The notes beneath the pieces were generated by a model that was given only the letters and a program-made list of their open reading frames with translations, ran no database searches and was not told the DNA's origin. Of a stretch of DNA of 64,000 nucleotides, positions 36,144 through 44,166 are shown piece after piece. The position numbers and the translations under genes are program-made. Positions within the stretch are counted from its first letter, which is position 1. Every line of letters begins with the position of its first letter. Source of the DNA: Desulfovibrio piger (GTDB lineage Bacteria; Desulfobacterota; Desulfovibrionia; Desulfovibrionales; Desulfovibrionaceae). The stretch is from assembly GCF_012843875.1 (NCBI RefSeq), contig NZ_JABAFY010000003.1, forward strand, positions 1-64,000, written 5' to 3'.

Positions 36144-37342
36144 TGCATGACGAGAAGCACATGCCGGGCCATCCCGGCGGCATGGGGGGACACCCCGGCG
36201 GCCATCCCGGTACCGCGGGTGCCCATCCCGGCGGTCATCCCGGGGGCGCGCCCGGCCACAAGATGGTGCGCACCCTTGAGGACGGCACGCCCGCCTGCAA
36301 GCTCATCGCCTGGGAAGTGACCCGCTCCTGTAACCTGGCCTGCAAGCACTGCCGCGCCGAGGCCCACCCGGAACCCTATCCGGGCGAGTTCTCCACCGAA
36401 GAGGCCAAGGCCCTCATCGACACCTTCCCCCAGGTGGGCAACCCCATCATCATCTTCACCGGCGGCGATCCCATGATGCGCCCCGATGTCTATGAACTGG
36501 TGGCCTATGCCCACAACAAGGGGCTGACCTGCGCCTTCTCGCCCAACGGCACCCTGATCACGCCCGAACTGGCCCGCAAGATCAAGGAAGCCGGCGTCAA
36601 CCGCTGCTCCATCTCCATCGATGGCGCCGACGCCGCCAGCCACGACGAGTTCCGCGGCGTGCCCGGGGCCTTCGAAGCCTCCATGCGCGGCATCGAATAC
36701 CTTAAACAGGCCGGGGTGCCCTTCCAGATCAACACCACGGTCACGCGCAACAACCTGCACAGCTTCAAGGACATCTTCAATCTGTGCGAGCGCATCGGCG
36801 CGGCCGCCTGGCACATCTTCCTGCTGGTGCCCATGGGCCGGGCCTCCGGCCTGGCCGACCAGGTCATCAGCGCCGAGGAATACGAGGACGTGCTGCACTG
36901 GCTCTACGACTTCCGCAAGACCACCAGCATGCACCTCAAGGCCACCTGCGCGCCGCACTACTACCGCATCATGCGCCAGCGCGCCCATGAGGAAGGCGTG
37001 GCCGTCACGCCCGAGACCTTCGGCATGGACGCCATGACCCGCGGCTGTCTGGGCGGCACGGGCTTCTGCTTCATCAGCCATACCGGCCAGGTGCAGCCCT
37101 GCGGCTATCTGGAACTGAACTGCGGCAACGTGCGCGAGACGCCCTTCCCCGAGATCTGGCGCAACAGCAAGTACTTCCGCCAGTTCCGCGACCAGAAGTG
37201 CTACGAAGGCAAGTGCGGCGTGTGCGAGTTCCACAAGGTCTGTGGCGGCTGTCGCGCCCGCGCCTGGAGCATGAACGGCAACCATATGGCCGAAGAGCCC
37301 CTGTGCACCTATCAGCCCAAGCGCGCCACGGGCGCAAAGTGA
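36143..37342 (+). CDS. ahbD: Radical-SAM haem synthase (AhbD)
   Basis: A 399-residue radical-SAM protein. The cluster motif CNLACKHC uses Cys63, Cys67 and Cys70; FTGGDPMMRPD and FSPNGTLITPEL bind SAM. The C-terminal half has a second cysteine set (RGCLGGTGFCFISHTGQVQPCGYL and KCGVCEFHKVCGGCRARAW...EPLC) for auxiliary clusters. AhbD converts the two propionates of iron-coproporphyrin III to vinyls, giving haem b, the last step of the Ahb route. The first 40 residues are an unusual His/Gly/Pro-rich tail (eight His; units of the form GGHPG), absent from AhbC. The start overlaps the hemB stop by one base. The siroheme decarboxylase gene follows after six bases, so hemB-ahbD-ahbA/B form one operon. 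Confidence 0.92.
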   Translation: MHDEKHMPGHPGGMGGHPGGHPGTAGAHPGGHPGGAPGHKMVRTLEDGTPACKLIAWEVTRSCNLACKHCRAEAHPEPYPGEFSTEEAKALIDTFPQVGNPIIIFTGGDPMMRPDVYELVAYAHNKGLTCAFSPNGTLITPELARKIKEAGVNRCSISIDGADAASHDEFRGVPGAFEASMRGIEYLKQAGVPFQINTTVTRNNLHSFKDIFNLCERIGAAAWHIFLLVPMGRASGLADQVISAEEYEDVLHWLYDFRKTTSMHLKATCAPHYYRIMRQRAHEEGVAVTPETFGMDAMTRGCLGGTGFCFISHTGQVQPCGYLELNCGNVRETPFPEIWRNSKYFRQFRDQKCYEGKCGVCEFHKVCGGCRARAWSMNGNHMAEEPLCTYQPKRATGAK

Positions 37343-37348
37343 GCGAGC

Positions 37349-37846
37349 ATGACGGACGCCCCTGAATACTGCGGTCCCCACACCACGCAGGAAGCCCTGG
37401 ACGAGACCGACCGCCGCCTGCTGGACATCATCCAGACGGCCTTTCCCCTGACGCCCCGCCCCTATGCCGACCTGGGCACGCTGCTGGGCATCCCGGAGGA
37501 GGAGGCCCTGGAGCGCGTGCGCAGCCTGCGCGAGCGGCGCGTCATCCGCCGCCTGGGTGCCAACTTCCAGTCCAACAAGCTGGGATTCGTCTCCACCCTC
37601 TGCGCGGCCAAGGTGCCCGATGACAAGATGGACGACTTCGTACACGAAGTGAACGCCCGTCCCGGCATCACGCACAACTACCTGCGCGAGCACAACTACA
37701 ACATCTGGTTCACGCTCATCAGTCCCTCGCGGGAAGACGAGCGCGCCACGCTGGATGACATCACGGCCCGTACGGGCATCCCCATCCTCAACCTGCCCGC
37801 CACGCGTTTGTTCAAGATCCGCGTGGACTTCCGCATGCAGGACTGA
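37349..37846 (+). CDS. Siroheme decarboxylase subunit, AhbA/AhbB type (Lrp/AsnC-like)
   Basis: A 165-residue protein with an N-terminal winged-helix-like part (LDETDRRLLDIIQTAFPLTPRPYADLGTLLGIPEEEALERVRSLRERRVIRRLGANF) and a C-terminal ferredoxin-like domain, the layout of Lrp/AsnC regulators and of NirD/G/H/L and Ahb decarboxylases. The stretch RPGITHNYLREHNYNIWFTL, with paired His and Tyr/Asn, is typical of the decarboxylases and places it there rather than with DNA-binding Lrp proteins. The enzyme removes two carboxyl groups from siroheme and normally needs both AhbA and AhbB; only one subunit gene is here, so the partner must lie elsewhere. It is last in the hemB operon and ends at a strong terminator. 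Confidence 0.88.
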   Translation: MTDAPEYCGPHTTQEALDETDRRLLDIIQTAFPLTPRPYADLGTLLGIPEEEALERVRSLRERRVIRRLGANFQSNKLGFVSTLCAAKVPDDKMDDFVHEVNARPGITHNYLREHNYNIWFTLISPSREDERATLDDITARTGIPILNLPATRLFKIRVDFRMQD

Positions 37847-37865
37847 GACCCGTTCCCGATACTGA

Positions 37866-37893
37866 GGGGAGGCCGCAAGGCCTCCCCTTTTTT
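37866..37893 (+). terminator. Intrinsic terminator of the hemB-ahbD operon
   Basis: GGGGAGGCC (37866-37874) and GGCCTCCCC (37879-37887) around GCAA, followed by T6. The following 288 bases up to ppk contain no gene; a TAAAAT box at 38111-38116 may be part of the ppk promoter but has no good -35. Confidence 0.93.
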
Positions 37894-38181
37894 GTCTGAT
37901 CCTGCCGCCGCTGCCTGCGGCCCTCCGCCGCCCCTCCCCAGGGGCCCCTTGCCCCCTCTTGAGCTCCGCCAAGGCCTGTGCTAACACCTCAGACAAGTTG
38001 TTGAAAATTCGTTTCACCTTACGGGCATGCGGATTTCCTGCCGTGCACCTCCCCGGCGCTACCTGAAGGTCCGCCTGCTTTTCTTCTCTTTTTCTTTCGC
38101 GATCCTGTCCTAAAATGTCACAGGATCATCACAACCATGCGGCAGTATCCCGGGAACAGCCACGCGCACAAGGAGAGCGGC

Positions 38182-40335
38182 ATGACCTCCCAGATAGTCC
38201 TCAAGTATCCTGAGCAACCCTGCTCGCCCGAAGACATGCAGGATCTTTCCTGCCCCAACCTTTTCCTCAACCGGGAAATCAACTGGCTGGACTTCAACGC
38301 CAAGGTTCTGGACGAGGCCCTCTCGCCCCGGCAGCCCCTGCTGGAACAGCTCAAATTCCTTGCCATCTTCTATAACAACCTCGACGAATTTTTCATGGTC
38401 CGCGTGGCCAACATCCTGCGCCAGTACCGCAACGGCGCCCCCAACGGCTCGGCCGACCGCATCACGCCGGCCAAGCAGCTGGCCGAGATACGCCGCCGCA
38501 CCCTGCTGCTGACCTCACGCGCACAGAGCCACTGGCTCAAGAACCTGGCTCCGCAATTGCTGGAAAGGGGCGTGCGCATCGTGCGCTACACCGATCTTTC
38601 GGAAAAGCAGCGCCGCTTCCTGGACGGCTATTTCCGCAACGAGATCTATCCCGTGCTCACGCCCCAGGCCATCGACCCGGGGCACCCCTTCCCCACCATC
38701 TCCACCACCTGCCTCAATTTCATCATCCAGCTGCGCAACCGCGACAACGAATCGCGCTTCGTGCGCCTGAAGTGCCCCAACAACCTCTCGCGCTTCATCT
38801 TCATCCCGCGCAACAAGGAGGCCAAGACCTACGCCTCCCTGGGCTTCGACCCCAACGTGCGCGGTGACGACATTGTGCTGCTGGAAGACCTCATGGCCCA
38901 GTATCTGGGCCTGCTCTTCCCCGGCCATACGGTGGTCAGCTCCGCCCTGTTCCGCATCACCCGCAACACCGACCTGGAGATCGAAGAGGACGAGGCCGAC
39001 GACCTGCTGGAAGCCGTGCGCGACCTGGTGGAACAGCGCCGCTTCGGCGACGTGGTGCGGCTGGAGATCGCCCACAAGGCCTCGCGCGAGCTGGTGGACT
39101 TTCTGGCCCGGCGCCTGCGCCTGCAGCCCTTCCAGATCTACCGCATCAAGGGGCCCATGGGCTTTTCCGAATTCATGACCCTCTATAATGTGGACCGGCC
39201 CCAGCTCAAGACGCCCGGCATCCAGGGGCACATCTCGCGCCTGTTCCAGGAAGGCGACATGTTCGGCCACCTGCGCAAGCGGGACGTGGTGCTCTTCCAT
39301 CCCTACGACAGCTTCAAGGCCGTGCTGGACTTCATCCGCCGCGCCTGCGAGGACCCCAACGTCCTGGCCATCAAGCAGACCCTGTACCGTGCGGGCAACG
39401 ATTCGCCCATCGTGCGCGCCCTCATCGAGGCCCGGCGCCGCGGCAAACAGGTAGTAGCTGTGGTGGAGCTCAAGGCCCGTTTCGACGAGGAGCGCAACAT
39501 CACCTGGGCCGAAGAGCTGGAGAAGGAAGGCGTCAACGTGGTCTACGGCTTCATCGGCCTGAAGGTTCACGCCAAGCTCTGCCTGGTGGTGCGCCGCGAA
39601 GCCGGGCACATCACGCGCTATGTCCACATCGGCACGGGCAACTACAATGCCTCCACGGCCAAGATCTACACGGACGTGGGCCTCATCACCTCCAATGAGG
39701 ACATCTGCGCCGACGTCACCGACCTGTTCAACGTCATGACCGGCTATGCGGACCGCGACCTGTACCGCAAGCTGCTGGTCTCGCCCCAGGCCATGCGCGG
39801 CCCGCTCATGGAGATGATCCGCCGCGAGATCGAGCTGCACAAGCGCTACGGCAACGGCGAGATCATCTTCAAGTGCAACCAGCTGGTGGATGCGGGCATC
39901 ATCCGCGCCCTGTACCGGGCCTCCATGGCCGGTGTGCGCGTGCGTTTGCAGGTGCGCGGCATCTGCTGCCTGCGCCCCGGCCTGCCGGGCATCAGCGAGA
40001 ACATCACGGTCACCAGCATCGTGGGCCGCTTCCTGGAGCACTCGCGCATCTACTGGTTCCATGCCAACGGCGAAGACATCATGTACATCGGCAGCGCGGA
40101 CCTCATGCCGCGCAACCTCGACCACCGCATCGAGGTCCTGACCCCCATCCTCGATCCCGAACTGCGCCGCAAGATCCGCGAGGACATCCTCGAAGTCCAC
40201 CTGGCGGACAACGTCCAGACCTGGCAGCTGCAGGCCGATGCCACCTATACGCGGCTCAAGCCCTCCAGCAAGGAGGCTGCCGTCAACGCGCAGGAACGCA
40301 TGATCGCCCAACATATCAGCAGGGACGATATCTGA
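38182..40335 (+). CDS. ppk1: Polyphosphate kinase 1
   Basis: A 717-residue PPK1 that makes inorganic polyphosphate from ATP. The N-terminal domain begins NLFLNREINWLDFNAKVLDEAL and FYNNLDEFFMVRVA; the head domain follows. The two phospholipase-D-like catalytic halves are present: FHPYDSFKAVLDFIRRAC...IKQTLYRAGNDSPIV, GLKVHAKLCLVVRRE with the phosphorylated-His candidate, and YVHIGTGNYNASTAKIYTD; the second half has YWFHANGEDIMYIGSADLMPRNLDHRIEV. ATG 38182 is chosen for the AAGGAGAG just upstream; an in-frame ATG at 38137 has no such site. It is followed 18 bases on by an HD-domain gene and then the exopolyphosphatase, forming a polyphosphate operon. Confidence 0.97.
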   Translation: MTSQIVLKYPEQPCSPEDMQDLSCPNLFLNREINWLDFNAKVLDEALSPRQPLLEQLKFLAIFYNNLDEFFMVRVANILRQYRNGAPNGSADRITPAKQLAEIRRRTLLLTSRAQSHWLKNLAPQLLERGVRIVRYTDLSEKQRRFLDGYFRNEIYPVLTPQAIDPGHPFPTISTTCLNFIIQLRNRDNESRFVRLKCPNNLSRFIFIPRNKEAKTYASLGFDPNVRGDDIVLLEDLMAQYLGLLFPGHTVVSSALFRITRNTDLEIEEDEADDLLEAVRDLVEQRRFGDVVRLEIAHKASRELVDFLARRLRLQPFQIYRIKGPMGFSEFMTLYNVDRPQLKTPGIQGHISRLFQEGDMFGHLRKRDVVLFHPYDSFKAVLDFIRRACEDPNVLAIKQTLYRAGNDSPIVRALIEARRRGKQVVAVVELKARFDEERNITWAEELEKEGVNVVYGFIGLKVHAKLCLVVRREAGHITRYVHIGTGNYNASTAKIYTDVGLITSNEDICADVTDLFNVMTGYADRDLYRKLLVSPQAMRGPLMEMIRREIELHKRYGNGEIIFKCNQLVDAGIIRALYRASMAGVRVRLQVRGICCLRPGLPGISENITVTSIVGRFLEHSRIYWFHANGEDIMYIGSADLMPRNLDHRIEVLTPILDPELRRKIREDILEVHLADNVQTWQLQADATYTRLKPSSKEAAVNAQERMIAQHISRDDI

Positions 40336-40353
40336 TCCCAAGGAGCTTTCATC

Positions 40354-41457
40354 ATGGCTACCAAAAAACGCCCCGCCGGCAAGACCGGCAGCAGCACCAG
40401 CCGCAGCCGGCAGCAACGCCAGGGACAGAGCTCTACCACCACCGCCGCCGCTCCCCGCAACGACAGCGCCGAACTTCTCCAGGCTTCCCTGCCCGGCACG
40501 GACACGCCGCAGCCCGCTCCCGAAGCCGCCGAAGCGCCTGCCGTGACGCCGGTCGTCGCGGAAGAGGCTGCCCCGGAGCAGCCGAAGGAGTGCGCGGCCG
40601 CTGCCCCCGAAGTGCAGGCAGGCTGCCCTGAAGAAACGATGAAGGAGGAAGCGGTCCCCGCCGAAGAGCCCGAACAGGCTCCGGCCGAAGCGCCCGTGAC
40701 GGCGCAGGAAGCTCCGGCGCCGGACGCCGGAGCGGAGCAGGAAGCCGCAACTCCCCAAAAGAAAGCCAGGAAAAAGGACAAGGAAGAAAAGAAGGCCAAG
40801 GCGGGCAAGAAGCGCGTCAAGGTCGCCGGTCCCGAAACGGCCGATGCCGCCCACGACTGGACGCCCCTGCCCTGCGAGGCCCTGCTGGAGCACCTGCTGC
40901 CGGGCAGCCCCGAGCTGGAGGCCACCCGCCGTCACGGCCAGCATGTGGCCCATCTGGCGGAACAGCTCTTCGACCAGCTCCAGCCCCTGCACGGTCTGGA
41001 CGGCCGCTGGCTCTACCGCCTGCGCATCGCCTGCTGCCTGCATGACATCGGCTTCGCTTCCGGGCGCAAGGGCCACCACAAAAAGGGCATGCGCATCGTG
41101 GAGCAGGACACCAGCCTGGCCCTGCTGCCCGAAGACCGCTCCCTGGTGGCCCAGCTGGTCCGTTATCACCGCAAGGCCTGGCCCGCCATGCGCCACCGCC
41201 GTTTCGCCGCCCTGGGCAAGAAGGACCGTGAGGCCCTGAACAAGGCCGCGGCCCTCATCCGCATGGCCGATGCCCTGGATTACCGCCACATGGAAGCCGT
41301 GCGCGACGTGGCCATCGACCTGCAGCCCGGCAAGGTGGTGCTGACCCTGAGCGGCGCCCAAGACTGCGCCCCCGAGCAGGACCGCCTGCTGGTCAAGGGC
41401 GATCTGTTCATGCACATCTTTGGCGTGGAGCTGGAGTGCGTATGTCCCATCCTGTAG
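40354..41457 (+). CDS. HD-domain protein with long low-complexity N-terminus (ppk-ppx operon)
   Basis: A 367-residue protein. Residues 1-165 are disordered: a Lys/Arg/Ser/Gln-rich start, then an Ala/Pro/Glu-rich acidic section and a Lys-rich stretch (KKARKKDKEEKKAKAGKKRVK). Residues about 170-367 form an HD domain: RHGQHVAHLAEQLFDQLQ, CCLHDIGFASGRKGHHKKGMRIVEQ (His-Asp at about 230-231) and LIRMADALDYRHMEAVRDVAIDL. The same order of motifs appears in the C-terminal HD domain of the exopolyphosphatase encoded next, so this looks like a stand-alone paralogue of that domain. It overlaps the ppx gene by 16 bases. A role in polyphosphate or nucleotide (ppGpp-like) turnover is inferred; the acidic/basic tail might bind polyphosphate or RNA. 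Confidence 0.75.
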   Translation: MATKKRPAGKTGSSTSRSRQQRQGQSSTTTAAAPRNDSAELLQASLPGTDTPQPAPEAAEAPAVTPVVAEEAAPEQPKECAAAAPEVQAGCPEETMKEEAVPAEEPEQAPAEAPVTAQEAPAPDAGAEQEAATPQKKARKKDKEEKKAKAGKKRVKVAGPETADAAHDWTPLPCEALLEHLLPGSPELEATRRHGQHVAHLAEQLFDQLQPLHGLDGRWLYRLRIACCLHDIGFASGRKGHHKKGMRIVEQDTSLALLPEDRSLVAQLVRYHRKAWPAMRHRRFAALGKKDREALNKAAALIRMADALDYRHMEAVRDVAIDLQPGKVVLTLSGAQDCAPEQDRLLVKGDLFMHIFGVELECVCPIL

Positions 41458-43055
41458 TCCCGGATCAGGCGGGGCCTGACGGGGAACGCGTCATCGGCAT
41501 CATCGACCTGGGCAGCAACTCGCTGCGCCTGATGCTGGTGCGCATCCTGCCCGACGGCTCGCACACGGTCCTCAACCAGGTCAAGAACATGGTGCGCCTG
41601 GGCGAAGGCGCCTTCGAGACGGGCCACCTGCGTGAAGAGAGCATGGCCCGGACCATCAACGTCCTGCGCGGCATGGCCGAGATGTGCGGCGTCTACGGCG
41701 CTTCGGAGGTCATCGCCATCGCCACGGCCGCCGTGCGCGACGCGGCCAACGGCCCGGACTTCATGCGCCGGGTCAAGGAAAAGACCGGCATCGACTTCCG
41801 CGTGGTCTCCGGCCGCGAAGAGGCCCGCCTCATCTATCTGGGCGTCTCCAGCGGTCTGGCCCATACCGAGAGCCTGCGCCTGTTCATCGACATCGGCGGC
41901 GGCAGTACCGAGCTGGTGGTGGGCAATTCCGAGGAATACCGCAACCTCGATTCCCTCAAGATGGGCTGCGTGCGCCTGTCCAACCTCTTCTTCGACAAGG
42001 ACTCCGGCACCATCTCCGCCAAGCGCTACGCCGCGCTGCAGAACTACATCCGCAACAATGCCCTGCGCTCGTTCCAGCGCATCGCGGACTTCGTCATCGA
42101 AGAGGCCGTGGCCAGCTCCGGTACGGCCCAGAACCTGGCCGAGATCGCCGCCGCCCTGGATGCCGAGGATGCCGCGCGCACGGGCCGGGCCCCGCAGGAG
42201 TCCCGCGACGTGCTCAGCTACGGCGGCCTGCGCCGGGCCGTCAAGGAGCTCTGCGGCCGCACCCTCAAGGAACGCCGCAGCGTGCCCGGCATCAATCCCA
42301 ACCGTGCCGACGTCATCGTGGCCGGTGCGGCCATCCTCCAGACCATCATGGAGGACCAGGGCTTCGACAGCGTGCGCATCAGCAACCGCAACCTGCAGAA
42401 CGGCATCCTGGTGGATTACCTGTCCACCCGCATGCCCCATGCCGACGGCAGCTTCCATCCCGTACGCAAGGAGAGCGTGCTGCATCTGGCGCGGCGCTGC
42501 CGCTTCGAGGAACGCCACTCCCGCCATGTGTCGCGCCTGGCCCTGGACCTGTTCGACAGCGCCAAGGCCATGGGCCTGCACGACTCCGGCGACCTGGCCC
42601 GCGAGCTGCTGCACTATGCGGCCCTGCTGCACGACATCGGCATCTTCATCTCCTTCTCGCGCCACAACGCCCACAGCCACTACCTGATCCGCAACACCGA
42701 GCTGCTGGGCTTCACCCGCCGTGAAGTGGACATCATGGCCGCCCTGACCTACTTCCACCGCAAGCGTCCCTCCAAGAAAGTGCCGCTGTTCATGGAATTC
42801 GACCAGGAGACCCGCGAGGAGATCCGCCTGCTCTCCCTCTTCCTGCTGCTGGCCGAGCGCATGGACAAGAGCCATCGCCAGATCGTGCGCACCGTCCGCT
42901 TCGAGGCCCGCAAGGAAGGCGGCCTGCAGCTCTCGCTGCGCGCCCCCGAGGAATGCCCCATCGAGCTGGATCTGGTGCGCGGCAGCGCCAAGCTGGTGCG
43001 CAAGGTCTTCCGGCAGGAGATCCCCGTGGAGGTGGTCAGCAGCTTCCGCCGCTGA
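41442..43055 (+). CDS. ppx: Exopolyphosphatase (Ppx/GppA family) with C-terminal HD domain
   Basis: A 537-residue enzyme. Residues 1-300 are the actin-like ASKHA part with VIGIIDLGSNSLRLMLVRI, IAIATAAVRDAANG, VVSGREEARLIYLGV and FIDIGGGSTELVVGN. Residues about 345-537 are the HD domain with RHSRHVSRLALDLFD, ALLHDIGIFISFSRHNAHSHYLIRN and LFLLLAERMDKSHRQIV. It removes phosphate from polyphosphate ends and may hydrolyse pppGpp to ppGpp. The ATG at 41442, inside the end of the HD-protein gene, has GGAG five bases upstream. Its place after ppk1 gives paired synthesis and breakdown. A terminator follows. Confidence 0.93.
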   Translation: MSHPVVPDQAGPDGERVIGIIDLGSNSLRLMLVRILPDGSHTVLNQVKNMVRLGEGAFETGHLREESMARTINVLRGMAEMCGVYGASEVIAIATAAVRDAANGPDFMRRVKEKTGIDFRVVSGREEARLIYLGVSSGLAHTESLRLFIDIGGGSTELVVGNSEEYRNLDSLKMGCVRLSNLFFDKDSGTISAKRYAALQNYIRNNALRSFQRIADFVIEEAVASSGTAQNLAEIAAALDAEDAARTGRAPQESRDVLSYGGLRRAVKELCGRTLKERRSVPGINPNRADVIVAGAAILQTIMEDQGFDSVRISNRNLQNGILVDYLSTRMPHADGSFHPVRKESVLHLARRCRFEERHSRHVSRLALDLFDSAKAMGLHDSGDLARELLHYAALLHDIGIFISFSRHNAHSHYLIRNTELLGFTRREVDIMAALTYFHRKRPSKKVPLFMEFDQETREEIRLLSLFLLLAERMDKSHRQIVRTVRFEARKEGGLQLSLRAPEECPIELDLVRGSAKLVRKVFRQEIPVEVVSSFRR

Positions 43056-43086
43056 TCCCGCGCATCCCGTCACACGCTATGCCAGG

Positions 43087-43113
43087 GGCCCCGCACGACG
43101 CGGGGCCTTTTTT
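43087..43113 (+). terminator. Intrinsic terminator of the polyphosphate operon
   Basis: GGCCCCGC (43087-43094) pairs with GCGGGGCC (43100-43107), then T6, 31 bases after the ppx stop. Confidence 0.92.
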
Positions 43114-43207
43114 CACAGGAGCGAACGCCAACCGTCATGGCTTTGCCATGCCCCGGGGCGCGGGCCGGTGTATCCTGCCGGGAAATCATCCCCCGGAGGT
43201 CTTGCCC

Positions 43208-43603
43208 ATGGACGACGCCCAGCATTCCCTGCAACGCAAACTGGAACAGGAACGGCGGCACCTGGCCTGCCTGTGCGCCGGATTCGCCCTGCCCCACGGC
43301 TACGGTGACGAGGCGGACAATGCCCGCGACGAGATGGCGGAGCTGCTGGCCTGGAGCCATGCCAACCTGTGCGCGGCGCGCATCCGCGCCCTGGAGGGCC
43401 TGCTGGGCGACCTGCGGTGCAGCGGCCGCCGCCTGTGCATGGACTGCGGCGAAGAGATCCCTCTGTCCCGGCTGCTGGCCGTGCCCGGGGCCTGCCGCTG
43501 CCGCGACTGCCAGCAGCTGGCGGAAGAGGAAGGCCCGGTTTGCGACCAGCGCCCGCCCTTGCTGCCGGAAGGACTGTTGCCGCTGGCCGCTCCGCTGCGC
43601 TGA
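43208..43603 (+). CDS. DksA/TraR-type C4 zinc-finger protein
   Basis: A 131-residue protein with an N-terminal helical part (HSLQRKLEQERRHLACLCAGF..., ARDEMAELLAWSHANLCAARIRALEGLLGDL) and a DksA-like zinc finger, C-x2-C in LCMDCGEEIPLSRLL and C-x2-C in CRCRDCQQL with 17 residues between. The acidic coiled-coil tip of true DksA (Asp-x-x-Asp-Ala) is not evident, so it is closer to short TraR/DksA-like proteins and may not act with ppGpp. The start has GGAGG eight bases upstream. It is separated from ppx by a terminator and followed by a 10-bp hairpin at 43640-43661. The window thus holds two members of this family. Confidence 0.78.
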   Translation: MDDAQHSLQRKLEQERRHLACLCAGFALPHGYGDEADNARDEMAELLAWSHANLCAARIRALEGLLGDLRCSGRRLCMDCGEEIPLSRLLAVPGACRCRDCQQLAEEEGPVCDQRPPLLPEGLLPLAAPLR

Positions 43604-44166
43604 GGATTGTGCCTCACGGGACAGCACCCATCCCGCCCACGGCAGGCCCCTGGGCCTGCCGCTCCTGCAACAGAACACCAACCACCGTGAATAACTCGAT
43701 TTATTGTTTGCATTTTCGTTGACGCCCCGCCAGACATTTGGGCGCGGGCGTATCGTCGCCCGAAAAATCTCAAAAAATATTTTTTACCATATCGACAGGC
43801 TCTGCCATTGTGGCGAGCCCCCCCGCCCCATTGCAGCAACGGCCTGCCATGTCGTTCCTGCGACCCTTTTCTTCGTGTTCCCCCGATCGCTCACCTTTCA
43901 TGACTGCCATGGATACCGCATATGCGTCCATTCTTATTTTATTATGAAAAAAAGAGTTCTCATAATACGTTACTTATGAAAAAATGCACATACTTTTGAA
44001 TATATTCCTTCAAAATAAGACGTGAATAAAATCATATCATATTATGTTGTGAATTATAGTTTTTTATTTTTTCTGCATACAAAACACAAATACCATGGTA
44101 TCTTGAGAAGAACAGGAGTGTATTACGTTTTGTAAAAGTATGTAACGACACAATGAGGGGAGAACG
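43604..44166. promoter_or_regulatory. Long AT-rich leader upstream of the yeiH operon
   Basis: The first 60 bases carry a strong hairpin (CGGCAGGCCC, 43640-43649, with its inverse at 43652-43661), perhaps ending the TraR-like gene. From about 43930 to 44120 the DNA is strikingly AT-rich. It contains a perfect 12-bp palindrome ATACCATGGTAT (44090-44101) 65 bases before the yeiH start and a TTGTGA half-site of the CRP/Rex/HcpR kind at 44047-44052. No pair of promoter boxes stands out. A 91-codon TTG-started frame at 43704 is not convincing as a gene. Confidence 0.4.

Noticed and set aside
37894-38181. A Pho box or strong promoter before ppk1
   Set aside because: No CTGTCAT-type direct repeats are visible and TAAAAT at 38111 has no reasonable -35.
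43704-43979. A 91-codon TTG-started frame in the AT-rich leader of yeiH
   Set aside because: It has no ribosome site, no domain, and crosses the AT-rich regulatory stretch; codon use is unlike the neighbours.
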